Both the position numbers and the translations under genes were made by a program. From contig JADJCA010000001.1 of the NCBI GenBank assembly GCA_016703425.1, positions 682,001-746,000 of the forward strand: a stretch of DNA of 64,000 nucleotides, given 5' to 3'. The notes beneath the pieces are model-generated. The model saw only the letters and a program-made list of their open reading frames with translations, ran no database searches and was not told the origin of the DNA. Origin of the DNA: Myxococcales bacterium. Its GTDB lineage: Bacteria > Myxococcota_A > Polyangia > Polyangiales > Polyangiaceae. Positions 1 through 9,088 of this stretch are shown piece by piece; the first letter of the stretch is position 1, and every line of letters begins with the position of its first letter.

Positions 1-913
1 AGGGGTGCATCGCCTGCACCGCGAAGGCTCGCTCAATGACGTTCTTGTCGTCGACCAACGAGACGTTAAACGCGCCGTCGTAGGCGCCGCCGCCGTAGAT
101 CTGCGAGTAGTCGTTCACGGCGATGACGCCGTGGCGATTCTCGAGCACGTGCACGAGCTTCGCGCCGGCGTGGAACTTCGTCTTCCAAAGGAGCCGTTCG
201 TAGAGCCGCTCGTAGAGCTTCGGTGCGGCTGCGACGCACAAGACAGCACCCACCGCGGTCGCCGCCACGCCGAGCGTGCGAGGTCGGCCCGCGGCACCGA
301 GCGCCCAGAGCACGCCGACCATCACGAAGCCAACGAGCGCGAGCATCGTGCTGATGCGGGGAGTCGACCAGACGTCCATGAAGACGAAGCCGGTGGCGAA
401 GCTCCCGGCCGACGAGCCGAGGATGTTGGCCAAGTAGACATGCGACATGGCCGCGCCGGCCTTCTCGTCGGGGGCGATCCCGAAATGCGCGAGGAGCGGG
501 AGCACGGCGCCCATCAAGCCCGCCCCTAACGCAACGAGCCCGAAGGCCGGAGGCCAGCTCTTCGTCGCGAACCAACCGAGAGCCGGCACGACCAAGAACG
601 AAACGGTGTTCGCCAAGAGAACGAACGCCGAGAGCGACCTTAGGGCGCGCGCTTCGTCGGCGGCGTCCTTGATGGGATGACAGAAGGGGCGACTCGCGAA
701 GGCACCGACGGCGACACCCAACAGGTAGAACGCCAAAAGGAGCCCGAAGACCGTGGGGTGTCCCCAGCTCACGAACGCGAAGGCGCGATACCACACGATC
801 TCGTACGAGAGCGCGATGAACCCAGAGGCCGCCGCGAGCGCGAGCGTGAGGCGAAAGCGCGCTCGCGAAATCGCGTAGGCGGGCGCGGCCGCGCCTTGCA
901 CCGCGGCCGTCAA
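1..913 (-). CDS. Spermidine-synthase-like membrane protein, partial (runs off window)
   Basis: Reading the minus strand from a TTG at 913 gives an uninterrupted frame to the window edge, about 304 codons. It starts with hydrophobic helices carrying a GF-ALSYEIVWYR pattern, the membrane module typical of fused MFS/spermidine-synthase proteins. It ends with DYSQIYGGGAYDGAFN..., which resembles the start of a spermidine synthase domain (family knowledge). TTG has a GGAG ribosome site seven bases upstream, and its last two bases overlap the stop of the upstream gene (TTGA). It may be a translationally coupled second gene, or the second half of one fused protein split by a one-base deletion near 912; the residues across the junction read smoothly if joined. 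There is no ATG start, so simple ORF callers miss it. Polyamine synthase activity is inferred and the catalytic core lies outside the window. Confidence 0.7.
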   Translation of the reverse strand, partial: MTAAVQGAAAPAYAISRARFRLTLALAAASGFIALSYEIVWYRAFAFVSWGHPTVFGLLLAFYLLGVAVGAFASRPFCHPIKDAADEARALRSLSAFVLLANTVSFLVVPALGWFATKSWPPAFGLVALGAGLMGAVLPLLAHFGIAPDEKAGAAMSHVYLANILGSSAGSFATGFVFMDVWSTPRISTMLALVGFVMVGVLWALGAAGRPRTLGVAATAVGAVLCVAAAPKLYERLYERLLWKTKFHAGAKLVHVLENRHGVIAVNDYSQIYGGGAYDGAFNVSLVDDKNVIERAFAVQAMHP

Positions 914-1521
914 GTGAGCTCTCCAGGAGCATCGGCTGCGCGCCGGGCCCGCACGTAGAGCGCGACCGCGACCGCGCTCGCCACGAAGTTCAGCGTCGCC
1001 GCGAGGCGCACGGTCCCCGCTTGTCCCAAGGTCCCGAGGAGCGCGAGCACGGCGGCGGCGGAAGCGGCGGCGGAGCCGAGGGTGTTGACGAAATAGAGCG
1101 CGCCAACGGAGCGGCCCACGTTCTTCGAGCGACGCGTGAAGTGCGCCACCAGAAGCGGAAGCGTGCTGCCCATGAGCATCGTGGGAACGAGCACCAAGAG
1201 GAACGTCGTGAGGCCAACGAGGGATGGCGCCAGCGCCAGGGTGACGCGGCCAACGCCGTGGAGGAGAACAAGGGAAAACGACCCGAAGACGCCGATCAAG
1301 AACTCGACGAGCGCGAAGAGCAGGACGACGGGTCGACCGGTCGCTTTGGAGACCACCCCCCCGGCCAAGCTTCCGAGGCCAAGACCCAACATGAAGGCCG
1401 TCACGACCATCGTGACCGACTCGACGTTGATGCCATAGATGGCAAAAAGCGTCCTCTGCCAGACGACCTGATAGAGGAGCGCGGCCGCGCCCGAGACGAA
1501 GAACAAGAGGTAGAGGACCAC
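910..1521 (-). CDS. Membrane module of fused MFS/spermidine-synthase family protein
   Basis: The 203-residue protein is almost wholly hydrophobic, with about six predicted helices. Near its N-terminus it has GAAALLYQVVWQR, and it also has a VPTMLMGSTLPLL helix; both are hallmarks of the N-terminal membrane half of the fused spermidine synthase family. No synthase domain is present in this reading frame. It overlaps the next gene by four bases, and that gene has a second, diverged copy of the same GxxALxYxxVW signature. Either the two form an operon of a membrane protein and a membrane-synthase protein, or they are one long protein (family members often exceed 700 residues) broken by an indel at about 912. 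Given the other indels in this window, the second option is realistic. Confidence 0.7.
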   Translation of the reverse strand: MVLYLLFFVSGAAALLYQVVWQRTLFAIYGINVESVTMVVTAFMLGLGLGSLAGGVVSKATGRPVVLLFALVEFLIGVFGSFSLVLLHGVGRVTLALAPSLVGLTTFLLVLVPTMLMGSTLPLLVAHFTRRSKNVGRSVGALYFVNTLGSAAASAAAVLALLGTLGQAGTVRLAATLNFVASAVAVALYVRARRAADAPGELT

Positions 1522-1682
1522 GGGCGCCTCGTATAACTCAAAGCACGGTCCCTTCGCTCGCTAGAACGGCGCCCGGGACCTACACGGGAGCACCCGGAAC
1601 TCACGGGAGCCTCGAGCGCCTACGGCGAGTAGTTTTGGCCCGAAGGAAACAGGCAAGCTACCTTTGCTCGAAGGCTGAGTCG

Positions 1683-1712
1683 CGCACGCTGCACGCACGC
1701 TGCACGCACGCT
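1683..1712. repeat. Short tandem repeat, 11-bp unit
   Basis: The unit GCACGCACGCT occurs twice in a row (1691-1701 and 1702-1712), preceded by a partial copy. It lies immediately upstream of the preferred start of the first cyclic-nucleotide-binding gene. An ORF reading through it from 1635 has an unnatural Cys/His/Thr-rich translation, which argues that the gene begins downstream. Confidence 0.7.
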
Positions 1713-1718
1713 TGCACA

Positions 1719-2321
1719 ATGGGACCCACCAACAAGGCGCGACGAATGAAGCGGTTCCCGAAGAGGACGGTCCTCTTCCGGGAAGGCGACCCAGGCGCCG
1801 AGATGTACATTCTCGGCGCCGGACGCGTGGAGATCGTCAAGCGCATCGGCGGGATCGAAAAGACCATCGCCGTGCTGGGCCCCGGCGAAATGCTAGGCGA
1901 GCTCGCGCTCCTGAACGACAAGCCGCGAACCGCCACCGCCGTCGCCGTCGACAACGTCGACGCGCTGGTCCTCGACCGTCCGATGTTGGAGTCGATGATC
2001 GCGAACCAGCCTGAGTTCACCATGCGCCTCATCCGGCGCCTCGCTGACCGGCTCGACATGGCCGACGGGCTGGTCCGGGTCCTCATGCACCCCGAGCCGG
2101 GGGCCCGGGAATTGGTCCTCCAGCAGGCCGAGACGGCGAAGGCGCCGATGCTCGACTTTGAGATGGAGGTCCAGGGCGAGATCGCCGGCGACCCGGCGCG
2201 CGTCAAGGACATGTTCTTTCGGCTGAATCGCCTTCGCGCACGCCTGCGGGAGAGCACACCGGACGCGGAGGAAATGCCTCGTCCGTTCACCGTCCCGGCG
2301 AAGCGAAAGGGCCCGCAGTGA
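1719..2321 (+). CDS. Cyclic-nucleotide-binding domain protein (paralogue 1)
   Basis: About 200 residues. The N-terminal CRP/PKA-type beta-roll has FREGDPGAEMYIL and a phosphate-binding cassette, GELALLNDKPRTATA, including the conserved Glu and Arg that hold a cyclic nucleotide. The C-terminal third aligns with the winged-helix part of the paralogue at 2417 but is degenerate, so DNA binding is doubtful. ATG 1719 was chosen because the upstream extension is repeat-derived; ATG 1746 (MKRFPKRTV) is also possible and matches the start of the paralogue better. A second CNBD gene and a cAMP-phosphodiesterase-like gene follow in the same orientation, suggesting a small cyclic-nucleotide signalling group. 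Confidence 0.85.
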   Translation: MGPTNKARRMKRFPKRTVLFREGDPGAEMYILGAGRVEIVKRIGGIEKTIAVLGPGEMLGELALLNDKPRTATAVAVDNVDALVLDRPMLESMIANQPEFTMRLIRRLADRLDMADGLVRVLMHPEPGARELVLQQAETAKAPMLDFEMEVQGEIAGDPARVKDMFFRLNRLRARLRESTPDAEEMPRPFTVPAKRKGPQ

Positions 2322-2347
2322 TGCGGAGCGCTTTGTCCGAAGCGTCT

Positions 2348-2375
2348 TTGACTTGCAAGAAAGCCGCGCGATAAA
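2348..2375 (+). promoter_or_regulatory. Candidate sigma-70-type promoter for the second CNBD gene
   Basis: TTGACT at 2348-2353 (five of six consensus bases) is separated by 16 bases from GATAAA at 2370-2375 (four of six). It lies 42 bases upstream of the ATG at 2417 in an A/T-enriched stretch of otherwise GC-rich DNA. It implies that the second CNBD gene can be transcribed independently of the first. Confidence 0.5.
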
Positions 2376-2416
2376 CTGCCTTCGGGGCCAGAGCCCCCGT
2401 ATTCGATGACGCTTCC

Positions 2417-3061
2417 ATGAAAAAGGACTCGCTCACGATGCGCGCCTCACGCGAGTTTCCCGTTGGGGAAGTGCTGTTTCGTGAGGGCGACGCCGGCAGC
2501 GAGATGTACGTGATTCAATCAGGGCGAGTCCGCGTGACGAAGAAGGTAGCTGGCGGGGACTTCCCCATCGCCATGTTGGGTCGTGGTGAGTTTCTAGGCG
2601 AAATGGCCATCCTCAACAACAAGCCCCGAACGGCAACGGCCACCGTCGTCGAGCCCGCATCGTGTCTCGTGATCGACGCCAAGACCCTGGAGTCGATGAT
2701 CACCAACAACTCCGAGATCGCGATGCGTCTCGTGAAGAAGCTCGCGGCGCGACTCGACGCGGCCGACGCGCTGGTGCAGATCCTGATGCACCCGGATCCG
2801 AAGGCGCGCGTCTTGATGGGCCTTCGGCGACACGCTGAGGCCTTCGGAGAACAAACGGAAGAGGGCATCCGGCTCGATTTGCCCACCTCAACGCTCGCGC
2901 GGGAAGTTGGCGCCGACGTCGAGCAGGTCGACGAGGTGCTCGCGCGCCTCCGGAGGCTGCGCATCGTCTCCGACGACGGCGGCCGGGTCGTCATCTCCGA
3001 CATCGGACGACTGCTCGAGTTCTTGGAGTTCATCGAAATGCCTCGCCGCTTCGAGGCGTGA
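2417..3061 (+). CDS. CRP-like cyclic-nucleotide-binding regulator (paralogue 2)
   Basis: 214 residues. An N-terminal cyclic-nucleotide-binding roll (FREGDAGSEMYVI, then GEMAILNNKPRTATA) is followed by a long helix and a C-terminal winged-helix region (residues about 145-205). The pattern STLAREVGADVEQVDEVLARL matches Crp-type HTH spacing. It is clearly homologous over its length to the preceding gene, so the pair arose by tandem duplication; only this copy keeps a credible HTH. It is probably a cAMP-responsive transcription regulator, but the ligand is inferred. The following phosphodiesterase-like gene begins within 50 bases, consistent with co-transcription. Confidence 0.85.
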   Translation: MKKDSLTMRASREFPVGEVLFREGDAGSEMYVIQSGRVRVTKKVAGGDFPIAMLGRGEFLGEMAILNNKPRTATATVVEPASCLVIDAKTLESMITNNSEIAMRLVKKLAARLDAADALVQILMHPDPKARVLMGLRRHAEAFGEQTEEGIRLDLPTSTLAREVGADVEQVDEVLARLRRLRIVSDDGGRVVISDIGRLLEFLEFIEMPRRFEA

Positions 3062-3104
3062 ACATTGTGTGTGACGAAGTGTGTCGCGAAAGACAGGAGC
3101 TAGG

Positions 3105-3875
3105 TTGGAGCTAAGGATCGTCGGTTGCCACGGTGGAGAGACGCCTCGTCACAGGACGAGCGCGTTCGTCGTGGACGATCGCATCGCCATCGACGCTGGC
3201 TCCCTCACGAGCGGCCTCGAGCTCAAGGCCCAGTGTGCTCTGGAGGCAGTGCTCGTCAGTCACGCGCACCTCGACCACATTCGCGATCTCGCGACGATCG
3301 CGGACAACCGCGTTCAGAACGGGTGCAAGCCGCTCCTCATCGCGGGCGCTAGGCCGACCTTGGGCCTCCTCAGAAAACACTTCTTCAACGACAAGCTGTG
3401 GCCCGACTTCAGCGTCATCCCATCGCCCGAGAAGCCCACGATTCGGTATCTTGAGATCAAGCCGGGCGTGGTGACCGACATCGCCGGCTACCGCGTGCGC
3501 GCGATCCCCGTAAGTCACACCATCGATTGCTTCGCGTTCATCGTCGAGGGTCAGAAAGGCGGGGCGCTCGCATACAGCGGCGACACCGGTCCGACGGACC
3601 GCCTCTGGGAGGTCCTGAACGACGTCCCGGACCTGCGAGCCATGCTGATGGAAGTCAGCTTTCCGAACGCCGAGCAGCGCATCGCGACGCTCAGCGGACA
3701 CCACACGCCGCAGACGCTCCTCACAGACCTCAAGAAGCTACACCGCCACAAAGAGTTGCCGTTTTTGCTCTATCACATCAAGCCGAGCTTCCAGGCGACG
3801 GTGGAGCGCGAGTGCGCCAAGCTCAAAGGCTGCGACCTCACCATCGTCAACCTCGGCGATCAGTTCGTCCTCTAA
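3105..3875 (+). CDS. Metallo-beta-lactamase-fold hydrolase, cAMP phosphodiesterase class-II type
   Basis: About 256 residues with the metallo-beta-lactamase fold. SHAHLDHI is the HxHxDH metal-binding motif, followed by a later AYSGDTGPTD loop with the metal-bridging Asp, and conserved His residues in PVSHTI and SGHHTP. The opening LRIVGCHGGE is typical of class-II 3',5'-cyclic-nucleotide phosphodiesterases and close relatives. TTG 3105 was chosen because it has GGAG five bases upstream and matches the family start; an in-frame GTG at 3081 is the longer option. Its position after two cyclic-nucleotide receptors supports degradation of cAMP or a related nucleotide, but a tRNase Z-like or other MBL hydrolase cannot be excluded. 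Confidence 0.8.
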   Translation: MELRIVGCHGGETPRHRTSAFVVDDRIAIDAGSLTSGLELKAQCALEAVLVSHAHLDHIRDLATIADNRVQNGCKPLLIAGARPTLGLLRKHFFNDKLWPDFSVIPSPEKPTIRYLEIKPGVVTDIAGYRVRAIPVSHTIDCFAFIVEGQKGGALAYSGDTGPTDRLWEVLNDVPDLRAMLMEVSFPNAEQRIATLSGHHTPQTLLTDLKKLHRHKELPFLLYHIKPSFQATVERECAKLKGCDLTIVNLGDQFVL

Positions 3876-4022
3876 GACGGGCGCCAGCCCGACGCGCGGG
3901 ACCACGGCAGAATCGGTCCGCCACAAGCGCCTTGAGCAGCGCACCATTGCAAGGGGCGGTCGGTATGGCTATGTGAACCCTCCGCTACGGAGGCCAAGTC
4001 CCCGTGGCGCTTGTTCGGTCCC

Positions 4023-6461
4023 ATGGCCACCCCCGACGCGCCTCCGCCTGCTGAATTCGCGGTTCCCGGCCTAGAAGGCGACCCCGAAGGAACCCGCATC
4101 GTCCAAGACGAGGCGCGGCTGCTCGCGATGGTCCAGCGCGTTCTCTTCGACGCCGACAAGAAGAGCGTGGAGACCCTGCGGGCGCGGCAGGGGGACGACG
4201 CGAGGCTCCTCGAGCTTCGCGATGACGTAGCCGTCGCCAAGCCGGAGGACCTCCCCGCGCTCTTCGAGCAAATGCACCACGTGGGTGCGCTCCGGGCGCA
4301 ACGGGGCAAAGGGGCAGAGGGCGCCATCGACCGCCAGAGCCCCTACTTCGGGCACCTGCGCCTCGATGAGGGCGGCAAGCGCCGCGACGTGCTCGTGGGC
4401 TCGAGGTCGTACGTCGACACAGCGGCGGGCATCCGCATCGTGGATTGGCGCCAAGCGCCCGTGAGCCGCATTTTCTACCGCTACATGGAAGGCGACGACT
4501 ACGAGGAGCGGCTCGGCGATCGGCTCGTCGAGGGTGAAGTCGTCGCGCGACGCAGCGTCGCCATCGTCGGCGGTGAACTTGTTCGCGTCACCGCACCGCA
4601 GGGCACGTTCGTCCGGAAGGCCGACGGCCGCTGGGACCGCGTCGACGTGCGCTCCGCGCGCCTCCACACCGAGCGTCGCGCCCTCGGCCCCAAGGCCGCG
4701 CTCGACTCTGCACTGCCGCCGGCCCGCCACGAGGGACGCGCGAGCGCCGAGGGCGCGGTGCTCGACACACATGCCCCCGACCGCCACCCCGGCACCGGCG
4801 GCGACAAGCACCTGCCGGCCATCGCATCGATGCTCGACGCCGCCCAGTTCGACCTCATCACCCGGCCCGGCATGGGCATCGTCGCGGTGCAGGGGAGCGC
4901 CGGCAGCGGCAAGACAACGGTCGGGCTCCATCGGGTCGCGTACCTCGCCTTCGCCGACCCCGACCGCTACCGCGCCGACAAGATGCTCGTGGTGGTGCCC
5001 AACGACGCCCTCTTGCACTACGTCAAACGCGTGCTGCCAGAGCTAGGCGTGGAGGGCGTCACGCTCACCACGTTTGCGCGCTTCTCGACGCGCGTGTTGC
5101 CGCTGCACCTCCCGAAGTTGCCGACTCGGCTCTCCGACGATACGCCGCCGGTCGTCGTCCGCGCCAAAACGCACCCCGCGATGTTGCGGGCTATCCATCG
5201 CGCCGTGGAGGCCTTGCACCTCACGCTCGACGCCCACGTCGAAGCCTCGCTCGCTCGCTGGCCCGAAGGTGGCGTCGCCATCGACGCGTGGCGCAGCACG
5301 CGGCCCGAGAAGCGCGATGCCACCGACGTCGAGACGACGCCAGAGCAACGCGTGACGGCCTTCGCGGCGTGGTTTGCCGGGCGACGCAAGCTCGGCGCGC
5401 GCGCCGCCGCCGAGCTCCCCGACGTGACCCGGGGCGCCATCGAAAAGCTGGGCCACGACCTCCGCCGACGGGCGCAAGCGGTGCTGTCGACGTGGGACGA
5501 GTTGCTCACCTCGAGGCCGCTCTTGGAGGAGACGTTCCAGGGCGCATTCCCGCCGCAGCAGATTGACCGCATCCACGACTGGTGCGTCAAGCAGGCGCGA
5601 ATCCGCGCCGACGGCGAGCGCGACGGCGAGATCGCCAGCATCGACCTCGAGGACGTGCCGATTCTGCTGCGCATTTGGCAGGTCGTCCGCGGGCCGCTGA
5701 CAGGCCCCGACCAAGCGCCGCTGAAGTTCACGCACCTCTTCGTGGACGAAGTTCAAGACGCGAGCCCGCTCGAGCTGCGCGTCTTGCTCGACCTCGCCAC
5801 CAAGGATCGCTCGATCACGCTCGCCGGTGACACGGCGCAACGCATGCTCGACGACGACGACGACCGTGGTGAGTTCGACTGGCAGGCGCTCTTGCGCGAG
5901 CTGGGTCACGCCACCACAACGCTGGAGCCCCTAAAGGTCAGCTACCGCTCGACGGCGGAGATCACCAAGTTCGCGCGCGGCGTCCTCGGCTCCCTTGCTC
6001 ACGAGAGCGAGCCCATCGCGACCCGCCACGGCCCGCCCGTCGAGCTCTTCCACTTCAGCTCGGCCGGCGAGGTCGTTGCCTTCTTGGCCGACGCGCTGAA
6101 GGAGCTCGCGCGGGCCGAGCCCTACGCCAACGTGGCGCTCGTGGCCCGCTTCCCGCAGCAGGCGGACGTCTACTTCGAGGGCCTCGAGCGAGCCGAGGTG
6201 CCGCGCGTTCGGCGCGTGGCGAAGCAAGACTTCACCTGGGACCCGGGCTTCGACGTGACCGACGTCAGGCAGACGAAGGGGCTCGAGTTCGACGAGGTGG
6301 TGTTGCTCGAGACGACTCAGGCGAGCTACCCGAGTTCACCGCAGGCAAGGCACGCGCTCTATGTCGGCGCCACACGGGCCGCGCACCAACTTTGGTGCAC
6401 CGCCAGCGAAAAGCCGAGTCTCGTCGTCGAGGAAGCGTTGCGCGTCGACGCGCCGGCGTAA
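4023..6461 (+). CDS. HelD-like superfamily 1 helicase / RNA polymerase recycling factor
   Basis: 812 residues from ATG 4023. The N-terminal part is charged and helical, followed by SPYFGHL and IVDWRQAPVSRIFYR, the signature that separates HelD proteins from UvrD/Rep helicases. Walker A is GSAGSGKTT near residue 293, Walker B is FVDEVQDASP near 571, and the C-terminal motif QTKGLEFDEVVLLE is near 750. HelD proteins bind RNA polymerase and remove it from stalled complexes (family knowledge). A shorter insertion between the 1A lobes than in E. coli UvrD fits this group. It stands alone between convergent or unrelated genes. A DNA-repair helicase role is the alternative. Confidence 0.85.
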   Translation: MATPDAPPPAEFAVPGLEGDPEGTRIVQDEARLLAMVQRVLFDADKKSVETLRARQGDDARLLELRDDVAVAKPEDLPALFEQMHHVGALRAQRGKGAEGAIDRQSPYFGHLRLDEGGKRRDVLVGSRSYVDTAAGIRIVDWRQAPVSRIFYRYMEGDDYEERLGDRLVEGEVVARRSVAIVGGELVRVTAPQGTFVRKADGRWDRVDVRSARLHTERRALGPKAALDSALPPARHEGRASAEGAVLDTHAPDRHPGTGGDKHLPAIASMLDAAQFDLITRPGMGIVAVQGSAGSGKTTVGLHRVAYLAFADPDRYRADKMLVVVPNDALLHYVKRVLPELGVEGVTLTTFARFSTRVLPLHLPKLPTRLSDDTPPVVVRAKTHPAMLRAIHRAVEALHLTLDAHVEASLARWPEGGVAIDAWRSTRPEKRDATDVETTPEQRVTAFAAWFAGRRKLGARAAAELPDVTRGAIEKLGHDLRRRAQAVLSTWDELLTSRPLLEETFQGAFPPQQIDRIHDWCVKQARIRADGERDGEIASIDLEDVPILLRIWQVVRGPLTGPDQAPLKFTHLFVDEVQDASPLELRVLLDLATKDRSITLAGDTAQRMLDDDDDRGEFDWQALLRELGHATTTLEPLKVSYRSTAEITKFARGVLGSLAHESEPIATRHGPPVELFHFSSAGEVVAFLADALKELARAEPYANVALVARFPQQADVYFEGLERAEVPRVRRVAKQDFTWDPGFDVTDVRQTKGLEFDEVVLLETTQASYPSSPQARHALYVGATRAAHQLWCTASEKPSLVVEEALRVDAPA

Positions 6462-6483
6462 CGCACGAGGGCAGGGGTCGGCG

Positions 6484-8413
6484 TCACGCCTGCGCGGCCG
6501 CCGGAAACGCCGAAGTTCGCCCAGGAACTAGGGAGCGCCTGGTCGTCGGAGGCCGCTCGAGGGCGGAGGGCAACAGCACGCGAAACAGCGTTCCTTTGCC
6601 GGCTTTGGACGAAACCTCGACGCGCCCCCCAGAGGCCTCCACGGCCGCCTTCAGCGCCGAGAGACCGACGCCGCGGCCGGAGGTCTCTGTGACCTCATCT
6701 CGCGTAGACAAACCATCCGCGAAGAGCGCACCCTCAAGCTCAAGGGCTGACCCTGCCGGCCGCCCCGCCGCGAGCGCCTTCTGCCGAACGCGCTCCCAAT
6801 CGATGCCGCGACCGTCATCCTCAACCTCCACGGCTAGATCCGGTCCGACGGCGCGGGCGCGAAGCCACACGCAAGCGTCGGGCTTCTTGCCAAGCTCTGC
6901 GCGCTCGTCGCTCGACTCGATACCGTGGTCGATGGCGTTGCGCACGAGGTGGACCAACGCACCCCAAACCCGTACCCAGCGATGGGGCTCCACCCGAAGC
7001 GCGCAGTCCTCGACGATGACCGTCACTCGTTCCTTACCGAGGCGCGACGCGAGAAGCTGCGCCTGCTGCTTGAAGTGCAGGAGCCGCGGCATGACCGGTT
7101 CGAGCCGCAGCTCCCTCAGCCGCGCCAGCGTTTCGCTGACTTGTCCGCCTTCGGCACTCGCGACGATGGCGTCGTATTCCGGGCGCGTCATCTCGACGCT
7201 TTCGTGGCGGCTCATGAGCACCTCGGCCTTCGTGGCAAACCTCGTCCACTGCGTCAGAAGCGCCTCCACGTTGGCATCGGACGGCTGACGCTCCTCTTCG
7301 AGGAGCTCGGTTTCGATCACGTGGCACCGTTCCGCGACGGCGGTGAGTCCGAAGACGGCCGCGTTGCCCTTGAGCGTGTGGAGCGCTCGGGCCAAGAGGA
7401 TCTGGTCCCCGCCGCGCGATGCCATAAGGGCGCTCATGATCTCGTCGCCCTCGGCGAGAAACTCCACGAGCCCCTGACGGTCCGTCATGACGCGCTCCAC
7501 GAGCGCGAGACTCTCCGATCGCTCGCGTTCGGCACCTTCACGTTCGAGCAGCAGCGTCACGTCTCGCAGGACGACCAAGAAACGACCTTCGTCGGCGCCT
7601 TCCGTTACGCATCGCAAACGAACGTCGAGCTGGCGACCCCCCAGACTCAAGCGAAACGGCAGCTGATCGAGCAGGAGTGGCAACGGCAGGAAGCCATCCT
7701 CGACCTGGCCCCACGCGGCGCGAAACTGCTCCCCGAAGAGCGGGTCTGCGCGCCCGAGGACCGCGCCGAAATGGTCCCCAGCAGCGAACTCGCCGAGCCA
7801 ATCCTGTGTCCGCGCGGCGCCGGTATCCAGAACTCGCAGTCGACCGTCCACCAAGAGAAGCGCCTCCTCCGTGTTGTCCAATACGAGCTTGAGGTAGCGC
7901 GCGTGGTCGTCGAGCGCGGCGGTGCGCTGCCGCACGATGCGGTCGAGGCCAATGACATTGTCGAAGAAGCTCCGGGCCACGAAACACATCCCCACGGCTT
8001 CCATAACGATGAAGAGCGCGTGAACAAGCACGACCCACAGGGGCGCGTCGTAGTTGAAGACGCTCCGCGGCTGCACGAACCACAACGCGAGGTGATGGAG
8101 GGCTACCGTCGCCGATGCCGCGAGGATCACCTGAGGATTGGCGAAGACGGCGAGCAACGCGAGAACGACGAAGAAGTAGAAGTGCATCTCGATCTGCACG
8201 TAGCGGCCCGAGGAACACGGCGCTCGAAAGAAGAAGCGCGAGCGCGGGCAACGTCTGGTTGACGAGCGCGAGCAGCGTCAACGCGGGAATGTGCGCCGCC
8301 AAGAACCAAAGCGCAATTCGATTGAGGCGCGTTAGGTAGGCCCGCTCGAACGCGCTCACCTCGGCCGGCAAGACCACGTAGCCGAACCAGTTGACGGACC
8401 CGGGCCTCTTCAT
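6484..8413 (-). CDS. Membrane-bound CheA-like histidine kinase with HPt domain (broken near 8205)
   Basis: Two frames together encode the protein. ATG 8413 (overlapping the upstream stop as ATGA) gives about 69 residues with two helices up to AVFLGPL. From about 8205 a different frame continues with QIEMHFYFFVVLALLAVF, three more helices, a PAS-like region, an HPt domain (HTLKGNA) and a CheA-type ATPase (LVRNAIDHGIE, DDGRGID, GRGVGL). Members I know of this myxobacterial N-terminal family have about 40 extra residues between these parts, so a deletion as well as a frameshift is likely. A GTG at 8199 could start a shortened protein. Genes for CheY, CheX and a thioredoxin-like protein lie upstream in the same orientation, implying one phosphorelay. 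Confidence 0.8.
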
Positions 8414-9054
8414 CGGAGCCTCAGCGGATTGACCTGAGCCCGCAGCTCGTCGGAGACAGGACAGCCGTAGAGGGGCAGGGGGCGAGGTCGTTCCCCCCGG
8501 AGAGCGGCGTCGAGAATGGCGCCATCGCGCACGTCGAGGCTCTGCTTGCTGGGCGTGTACCCCCCGATGTAGAGCGGCGTGTGGTTAGACGCGGTGATGA
8601 CAAGGAGCGGCGCTGCGTCGATGCCGAAGCGCTCGCCGAGCTCGCGAGGCGTCGTCCGGGTTACGGTGAACCCGCTGCCTTGGAGGGCGCCCGAAAGCGC
8701 GTCGTCGCGCCCCGCTAGGAGCACGTGCTCGCGCACGCCGCGGCGGACGCCTCGCATCGCGAGTCGCTCAACGACACGCTTCGAGCAACGGCAGTCGGCG
8801 TAGAGGACATGAAACACACGGACGGGGGCCTCGTCGGTGCCCGGCTCCAGCGAGCCCGTCTCTAGGGACAAGAGCGCACTCATGCGAACGGAGCCGGCCG
8901 GTAGCGGGGCATGACGAACCACAAGCGAGCCGCCGACGATGCTCATCGCGACGAACCACACCGCAATGACATTGCGACCAAACGTCGACGGGGTCGTCGG
9001 TGTTGGCGCTGCGCCCGCCGGGTCGAGGCTGACGACGGGCACGTTGGCGGTCAT
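8410..9054 (-). CDS. Membrane-anchored thioredoxin-like protein with CxCSK motif
   Basis: 214 residues. An N-terminal single membrane helix (NVIAVWFVAMSIVGGSLVV, residues about 28-46) is followed by a domain with YADCRCSKRVVERL and, later, GIDAAPLLVI. The Cys-x-Cys pair at the start of a helix and the proline before a beta strand match a thioredoxin fold of the SCO/ResA kind, but I do not recognise a named family. It would face the periplasm if the helix inserts N-in. The stop overlaps the kinase start by four bases, so the two are translationally coupled; the thioredoxin domain may sense redox state for the kinase, which is an inference from context only. Confidence 0.65.
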   Translation of the reverse strand: MTANVPVVSLDPAGAAPTPTTPSTFGRNVIAVWFVAMSIVGGSLVVRHAPLPAGSVRMSALLSLETGSLEPGTDEAPVRVFHVLYADCRCSKRVVERLAMRGVRRGVREHVLLAGRDDALSGALQGSGFTVTRTTPRELGERFGIDAAPLLVITASNHTPLYIGGYTPSKQSLDVRDGAILDAALRGERPRPLPLYGCPVSDELRAQVNPLRLR

Positions 9055-9088
9055 GAAGTGATCCTCACGTCACGCATCGCAGCTCCAC

